Source: an uncultured Ruminococcus sp. (GTDB taxonomy: Bacteria; Bacillota; Clostridia; Oscillospirales; CAG-382). Taken from it: DNA of 14,621 nt. Location of the stretch: NCBI GenBank assembly GCA_902783535.1, contig CACZRJ010000211.1, positions 1-14,621 of the forward strand. The letters run 5' to 3'. Made by a program: the position numbers and the translations under genes. Below the pieces are notes generated by a model. That model saw only the letters and a program-made list of their open reading frames with translations, searched no databases and was not told where the DNA came from. Position 1 is the first letter of the stretch. Each line of letters opens with the position of its first letter. This document shows positions 13,077 to 14,621 of the stretch, piece after piece.

Positions 13077-14432
13077 ATGAGACATGCCAAAACGGTTTTC
13101 GGGCTTCCGGCCCGCATCGCCGCGCTGCTGCTTGCCCTGGTCCTGACGGCGCTCGCCGGATGTGCGTCCGTTCCGCAGCCGACCGAGAGTTCCCTGACGG
13201 AACAGCCCGCGGCTTCGGATCCGGCGTCCGGAGAAAGCCCGCAGGAGAGCGGTGAACAGCCTTCCGATCCGCAGGTCTCCGGAGAGGAAAGCGCGCCTGC
13301 CGAGTCGTCCGGAAAGACGGAAGACGGACAGTCCGGGACCCCGTCGGAAGCGGCTTCGGACGTACCGTCCGAATCCCCGTCCGAAGCACAGTCAGACGAA
13401 CCTTCTGAAGAGCCGTCCGAACCGGACGCGTCTTCCGAAGATCCCGTCGAAAATTCAGAAACGAGCGAGGAGCCTATGGTCAAAACATGGCCGTGCCTGT
13501 CAGGCACATTCCTGCAGCCCTGGGCGTTCACCGCGATGAGCGACGAACGCTGGGAGGCGCATCTCGGCTATCTGCTTGAAGCCGGCATCGACACCGTCAT
13601 CATCCAGTGGGTCGCCGAAACGCCCTACGGAAAACTGAGTTCCCTTTACTATCCTTCCAAGCTTTCCATCGAGAAGGCGGCCGGGTACGCGGAAGCCAAT
13701 AAACTGCTTCCCGGGCTCCTGAAGGCGGCGGAGAAAAAGGGCGTGAAGGTTTTCGTCGGTCTGAACCTGTCCGACGAATGGTGGAACTTCGCCTGCACGA
13801 AGGACGACTGGAACAAAATGCAGTCCGGACTCGGCATCGACATGGCGAAGGAGATCTACGAACTGTACAAGAAGGAGTATCCGAACGCGCTGCACGGGTG
13901 GTATTTCGCCTGGGAGATGTTCAACGGAATGATCGGATACGAAACGAAAGCCGCCGACTTTCTGAACATGTATCTGGATCCGCTGAACGAGCTGGATCCG
14001 TCCATGCCGATGATGCTTTCTCCGTTCGTCCGCGCGTCGGGCGGAAACGCGGCGGCCGCCGGAAGGGAATGGACCAAAGTCTTTTCATTGACGCATTTCC
14101 GGAAAGGTGACATCTTCTGCTGCCAGGACGCCGTCGGCGCCGGCCATATCACGATCGGCCAGCTGGACGGGTATTTCGCGGCGCTGAAAGAGGCCGCGGA
14201 CACGAAAGACGGCCTGCTCTTCTGGGCGAACAACGAGAACTTCACGAAAGACTACCAGCCGAGACCGGTGAAGGAATTCCTGGAGCAGATGAAGATCGCG
14301 CAGCCTTACGTTTCCGGTTTCGTGACATTCGCATATTCCCACTATTATTCCCCGGACGTTCCAGGAAAGGCCTTCAACAGGACCTATCACGACGCGTACG
14401 TGAAGTATTACAACACCGGGTCGCCCGACTGA
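13077..14432 (+). CDS. Lipoprotein with DUF4434 TIM-barrel domain, putative glycoside hydrolase
   Basis: 451 residues from ATG 13077, with AAAGGA six bases upstream. The open frame continues further upstream through the promoter, so earlier ATGs are not starts. A lipoprotein signal ends in LAGC (lipidated C29). A long Ser/Glu/Pro/Asp-rich tether spans 30-134. The rest matches DUF4434-type domains, starting with LSGTFLQPWAF and DTVIIQWVAE. Strands read by eye are about 138-146, 171-179, 223-230, 272-280, 310-318, 345-351, 378-386 and 411-422. E280 (WYFAWEMF) ends putative strand 4 and E387 (WANNENF) ends putative strand 7, as in clan GH-A retaining glycosidases. Aromatic residues are abundant around the presumed cleft. 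Activity is inferred, not known. The gene is divergent from the dockerin/DUF4855 gene and is followed by a hairpin. Confidence 0.85.
   Translation: MRHAKTVFGLPARIAALLLALVLTALAGCASVPQPTESSLTEQPAASDPASGESPQESGEQPSDPQVSGEESAPAESSGKTEDGQSGTPSEAASDVPSESPSEAQSDEPSEEPSEPDASSEDPVENSETSEEPMVKTWPCLSGTFLQPWAFTAMSDERWEAHLGYLLEAGIDTVIIQWVAETPYGKLSSLYYPSKLSIEKAAGYAEANKLLPGLLKAAEKKGVKVFVGLNLSDEWWNFACTKDDWNKMQSGLGIDMAKEIYELYKKEYPNALHGWYFAWEMFNGMIGYETKAADFLNMYLDPLNELDPSMPMMLSPFVRASGGNAAAAGREWTKVFSLTHFRKGDIFCCQDAVGAGHITIGQLDGYFAALKEAADTKDGLLFWANNENFTKDYQPRPVKEFLEQMKIAQPYVSGFVTFAYSHYYSPDVPGKAFNRTYHDAYVKYYNTGSPD
13164..13478 (+). repeat. Low-complexity Ser/Glu/Pro tether region inside the DUF4434 lipoprotein
   Basis: Codons 30-134 encode an acidic, disordered tether with irregular PSE/SEEP/PSEP units, built at DNA level from repeated TCCGAA-, GTCCGA- and CGGAAG-like hexamers. 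It separates the lipidated cysteine from the folded domain. It is likely prone to length variation between strains, which is inference. Confidence 0.65.
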
Positions 14433-14449
14433 AAAAAAGACACAACGAA

Positions 14450-14479
14450 AGAGGAGACAGGCGAAAACCTGTCTCCTCT
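14450..14479. terminator. Intrinsic terminator hairpin between convergent genes
   Basis: A perfect 12-bp stem AGAGGAGACAGG/CCTGTCTCCTCT with a 6-base CGAAAA loop. The plus-strand exit is only moderately T-rich (TTGTGATATTTT). On the minus strand a run of seven Ts begins about 11 bases after the stem. It lies between the DUF4434 gene (stop 14432) and the minus-strand gene ending at 14495, and probably serves both. Confidence 0.8.
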
Positions 14480-14494
14480 CAAATTGTGATATTT

Positions 14495-14621
14495 TCAGAC
14501 TTTGTCGATGAACTTCCAGACGTTTCTCGCGGCGGAGGACCGCGTGACCATGACGGTGAAGGTGACCAGATGGTTTCCGCTCAGGATGTACGCCACCTGG
14601 CGGTAGAGCTCGCTTCCGTCC
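14495..14621 (-). CDS. C-terminus of an unidentified protein (5' end outside window)
   Basis: A minus-strand frame is open from the window edge to TGA at 14497-14495, giving 41 visible residues ending in WKFIDKV. It was found by reading the end of the window directly. Support for its reality: no stop in frame, a stop placed 15 bp before a convergent terminator hairpin, and codon use like its neighbours. The tail has alternating beta-like segments (YRQVAYILSG, HLVTFTVMVTRSS) and a final helix (AARNVWKFIDKV). This layout is reminiscent of the C-terminal strands and last helix of DcrB/PsbP-like lipoprotein domains, but too little is visible to assign a family. Confidence 0.6.
   Translation of the reverse strand, partial: DGSELYRQVAYILSGNHLVTFTVMVTRSSAARNVWKFIDKV

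Noticed and set aside
12007..13080. A 357-codon plus-strand frame across the DUF4855 start and promoter region
   Set aside because: No ribosome site, no domain, and it is antisense to the signal peptide and dockerin coding region.
1..14621. Search for mobile elements, CRISPR repeats, tRNA genes and phage genes
   Set aside because: No transposase or integrase motif, no regularly spaced direct repeats and no tRNA cloverleaf were recognised by eye in the intergenic regions, all of which are shorter than 300 bp.

Overview
This 14.6 kb window looks like chromosomal DNA from a GC-rich, low-GC-lineage-type Firmicute, most likely an uncultured gut Clostridia (Oscillospirales- or Christensenellales-like). 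That assignment is inferred from several signs: strong AGGAGG-type ribosome sites, sigma-A-like promoters, occasional TTG starts, lipoproteins with Ser/Glu/Pro-rich tethers, a dockerin-bearing secreted protein, and DUF1015, M32 and C26 genes. No rRNA, tRNA, phage, IS element, CRISPR array or plasmid gene is visible. The coding density is that of an ordinary chromosome.

Layout. (1) Positions 1-1845, plus strand: the end of a DUF1015 protein, a small three-helix membrane protein and a PHP-domain metallophosphoesterase, tightly packed. They end at a bidirectional hairpin (1870-1915). (2) Positions 5437 down to 1926, minus strand: a four-gene operon behind a strong promoter (5471-5499). In order of transcription it encodes a class 3 lipase-like lipoprotein, a C26 glutamine amidotransferase-like hydrolase, a small HEYGH membrane protein and a CehA/McbA-like PHP protein. 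(3) Positions 5592-6152, plus strand: a single gene for a small DUF4870-like membrane protein with its own promoter, a roughly 100-nt leader and a strong GAAA-loop terminator. (4) Positions 12825 down to 6161, minus strand: a second four-gene operon. It encodes a large secreted protein (dockerin, three beta-sandwich modules, DUF4855, Ig/cadherin-like tail), a threonine-aldolase-type PLP enzyme, a YczE/YitT-like membrane protein and an M32 carboxypeptidase. (5) Positions 12985-14479, plus strand: divergent from (4), a lipoprotein with a DUF4434 TIM-barrel-like domain and its terminator. (6) Positions 14495-14621, minus strand: the C-terminus of an unidentified protein that runs off the window.

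The most interesting part is the divergent pair at 9556-14432. Both proteins are exported. Both have a C-terminal domain that can be read by eye as an (alpha/beta)8 barrel, with a glutamate at the end of putative strand 4 and another at the end of putative strand 7, the arrangement of clan GH-A glycoside hydrolases. One carries a dockerin and carbohydrate-binding-like modules, and the other is tethered to the membrane by a lipid anchor. I infer a small extracellular glycan-processing locus coupled to intracellular peptide and amino-acid catabolism (M32 carboxypeptidase, threonine aldolase). The substrate cannot be read from the sequence.
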